The notes under the pieces are model-generated. The model had not been told where the DNA came from. It worked only from the letters and a program-made list of their open reading frames with translations, and searched no databases. Made by a program: the position numbers and the translations under genes. Below, one piece after another: positions 3,179-5,047 of a DNA stretch of 5,047 nt; the first letter of the stretch is position 1, and each line of letters opens with the position of its first letter. This stretch comes from Desulfobacteraceae bacterium (GTDB lineage Bacteria > Desulfobacterota > DSM-4660 > Desulfatiglandales > Desulfatiglandaceae), in contig DAOWOF010000180.1 of the NCBI GenBank assembly GCA_030642205.1, positions 1 through 5,047 on the forward strand, written 5' to 3'.

Positions 3179-5047
3179 TAACTGTTTTTTTAAAGGAGCA
3201 ATAAAGTCTCTGGGATTTATATTTGTTTTTCTTGTCGGTGTGAGTTTAATAGTCGCGTCAGGAGGAGGCGGCAGCAGTTCTACTACCTCAACTTCATCGG
3301 GTTCCTCGGACGGGACAAGCAGCGCTAGTTTGGCAACCTATCAGATGCCTACCGAAATATCAGCTGTGCCTACAAATACCGATGCAGGCGATACTTCAGC
3401 AATGCTGAACGCATCGCTGCGATCTACCCTTATGTCTCTCACCATGGCTGCTGCCGACGCGGGCACAGATTACAGTGATGCTGAAACCAGACGTTTTGTC
3501 GAGGAACATGCCCTGCAACAATTTAACATGCTGGATCAGGTGTTAAATGCCCTGGCCCAAACCCATTATTATGAGGAAATTGGGAATGATCCTTATACAG
3601 CAATGGTGGCCATGGCAGATGAATCAGAAGGAAAGCAAACAAAAAGACTCGAAAAATGGGTATGCCAATCAGAGGCTATTACCGAAAATGGGGCTGACGT
3701 TTTAAGAGCTCGAGCCTGGATAGAGGAGCAGGATAAGGGCGAAGTTTTTATGGTAAAGGCAGAGTTTAAGGTAACAACTCCTCCAACCAGGAATGATGAT
3801 GGGTCATATTCTGATTATGGAGAATGGTCCTTAAACGTAAAATTTGATGATGAAGGAGAAGATGATTATTTTGCCGCGACCTGTTCTAATGGCGAAACTG
3901 GTCAGAGTATTATCAAAGTGCATGAAAAATTTCTTGAAGATGAACTGCCAATAGATGGAGACTTTGTGGTTGACGCCAGGGGCATTATGTATCGTTCTCA
4001 AACAGAAGGATACGGCAAGGTCAGTTTTCCGGAATGGGACAAGATGTTTGGCCCTGACAGTGACCCCGACATGACCGAGTTTCCCATGCTTGAAGCAACC
4101 TATGCCTATGATGCCGATTATCTAGCTGTAAAGGCAACGGAAGATAGCGATGCTGTTTATAAGGACAGGAATGAGATTGTTGAGATGACGCATCATTATG
4201 GTGTCTATAATGCTGATACCGGAGAGGATATCATGAAGACCAAGTCCTTTGGATTTCCGATCAAGTGGACTGATGATGGTTCGACTAAAAGGGCCTATTA
4301 TGGAGCCTGGCAAGGTCGTCATCAATTATGGTCTCAGGATGGAAATGCGATTACAGAAGGGACATCTGTCACAAAGGAAAATTTTGGTCCTGATGACACT
4401 CCTGAAACCTATACTGTTGGGCCAACATTTAATGGCGTTTTGGTTAAAAGAGCCTATGTTGATGGTTCTTTAGCTGATATCAAGGATATCGCGGTTGAGA
4501 TATGGATAGATAATCAATATAATCTTGGTTATACTGGTGGAAAATGGTGGCATTGCTCGGATATGAATTTTGAGAATAATACATGCAATGGAGACCCAAT
4601 GGATTTTGATGCTGTAATTGGCTTCAAAAGTCTTGCAGTTGGTGAAGATGATAATCGTAAATGGGTAAATATTGGGGGCTGGGATAATACAAATAACACC
4701 AATAAAGAATTCATGTATGTCATTGCAGCACAAAATGAGAATGTAGAGGCAGATGGCTTGTATGAAGCTGAAATGACTGCGAGCGAGCATGGCGGCATGC
4801 GCTTAACCCTGAAAACTCCTCTTACCCCAATTAATACAAATAATGTGACGATTCTATGGGTCAATGCGGGCGGCAGTATATATGTTATGTGGAATGGCAC
4901 AGGTTGGGTGGAAAAAGAGCTTATCAATTTTGATCAACGAACCTGGACACCTGAATTTGGGGATAATGACAAGACATTTCTTCTGCCTGAAAACAGGGAG
5001 CTCTATATTAATATGCAAGGCTCCAATTATGTGGTCAGAAAAGATTC
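3123..5047 (+). CDS. Large exported acidic protein, unknown family, partial
   Basis: The frame is open from ATG 3123 to the right edge: 641 codons with no stop, so the C-terminus is missing. I do not recognise the family. A basic n-region (K12, K14, K15, K24, K28) leads to one hydrophobic segment at about 29-45, then VAS-GGGG and a Ser/Thr/Gly linker to about residue 69. This architecture indicates export, with either cleavage near S46 or membrane anchoring. The linker resembles that of lipoproteins, but no cysteine follows the hydrophobic segment. The mature part is acidic and rich in Trp, Tyr and Gly, suggesting a beta-rich extracytoplasmic protein. It has four cysteines (C181, C254, C478, C488); C478-x9-C488 could form a disulfide. 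KRAY occurs twice (389-392, 442-445), but I see no clear tandem domain repeat. It is the second gene of a two-gene unit with the overlapping VanZ-like protein. Confidence 0.88.
   Translation, partial: MIQKSLQQKDSKLKKAGGSNCFFKGAIKSLGFIFVFLVGVSLIVASGGGGSSSTTSTSSGSSDGTSSASLATYQMPTEISAVPTNTDAGDTSAMLNASLRSTLMSLTMAAADAGTDYSDAETRRFVEEHALQQFNMLDQVLNALAQTHYYEEIGNDPYTAMVAMADESEGKQTKRLEKWVCQSEAITENGADVLRARAWIEEQDKGEVFMVKAEFKVTTPPTRNDDGSYSDYGEWSLNVKFDDEGEDDYFAATCSNGETGQSIIKVHEKFLEDELPIDGDFVVDARGIMYRSQTEGYGKVSFPEWDKMFGPDSDPDMTEFPMLEATYAYDADYLAVKATEDSDAVYKDRNEIVEMTHHYGVYNADTGEDIMKTKSFGFPIKWTDDGSTKRAYYGAWQGRHQLWSQDGNAITEGTSVTKENFGPDDTPETYTVGPTFNGVLVKRAYVDGSLADIKDIAVEIWIDNQYNLGYTGGKWWHCSDMNFENNTCNGDPMDFDAVIGFKSLAVGEDDNRKWVNIGGWDNTNNTNKEFMYVIAAQNENVEADGLYEAEMTASEHGGMRLTLKTPLTPINTNNVTILWVNAGGSIYVMWNGTGWVEKELINFDQRTWTPEFGDNDKTFLLPENRELYINMQGSNYVVRKD

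Noticed and set aside
3190..3208. AAAGGAG just before codon 27 (ATA) of the exported protein, hinting at a shorter start
   Set aside because: ATA is not a normal start codon and lies only two bases from GGAG. The ATG at 3123 has a properly spaced AAGGAG.
4470..4927. Two minus-strand frames of over 100 codons
   Set aside because: Both are antisense to the long continuous frame of the exported protein, which has a strong start and consistent character.
1..5047. CRISPR array, tRNA, rRNA or insertion sequence
   Set aside because: No regularly spaced direct repeats, no tRNA-like cloverleaf and no transposase frame were seen.

Overview
The window most resembles a mesophilic anaerobe of the Desulfobacterota (sulfate-reducer type). 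It has moderate to low GC, a Desulfovibrio-like rubrerythrin, and a rubredoxin of the uncommon C-x4-C type that in Desulfovibrio sits in the rubrerythrin operon. It also has a dispersed-looking repeat starting with TGATAA(N4)GTAAAAA, which I associate from memory with deltaproteobacterial genomes. The assignment is an inference from gene content.

Left third (1-1142), minus strand: an oxidative-stress module. A rubredoxin-like gene (888-1067) lies upstream of a full-length rubrerythrin gene (182-757). A good sigma70-type promoter (1114-1142) precedes the rubredoxin. The 130 bp between the genes holds one copy of the repeat and a -10-like box. Rubredoxin can pass electrons to rubrerythrin, which reduces hydrogen peroxide to water in the cytoplasm. 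The Fur/PerR-type regulator found in the Desulfovibrio rbr operon is absent from this window. An open frame of 67 codons (1-203, minus) runs off the left edge but has no convincing start.

Middle (1143-1785): about 640 bp with no credible gene but many inverted repeats. They include a 96-bp element with terminal inverted repeats, a second copy of the repeat with a perfect 9-bp stem, an 11-bp stem-loop, and a nested triple hairpin. It could be a set of small mobile repeats, a structured RNA, or both. To its right, an Lrp/AsnC-family regulator (1786-2286) is encoded on the minus strand.

Right half (2287-5047), plus strand: after a 316-bp AT-rich divergent intergenic region come two overlapping genes. 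The first (2603-3178) is a four-helix membrane protein resembling the VanZ-like fold. The second starts inside it at 3123, behind a strong ribosome binding site, and runs off the right edge (641 codons visible). It encodes a large acidic exported protein with an N-terminal hydrophobic segment followed by a Gly/Ser/Thr-rich linker. The linker looks like that of a lipoprotein, but the lipobox cysteine is missing. I do not recognise its family. This translationally overlapping membrane/exported pair is the best candidate in the window for something undescribed.
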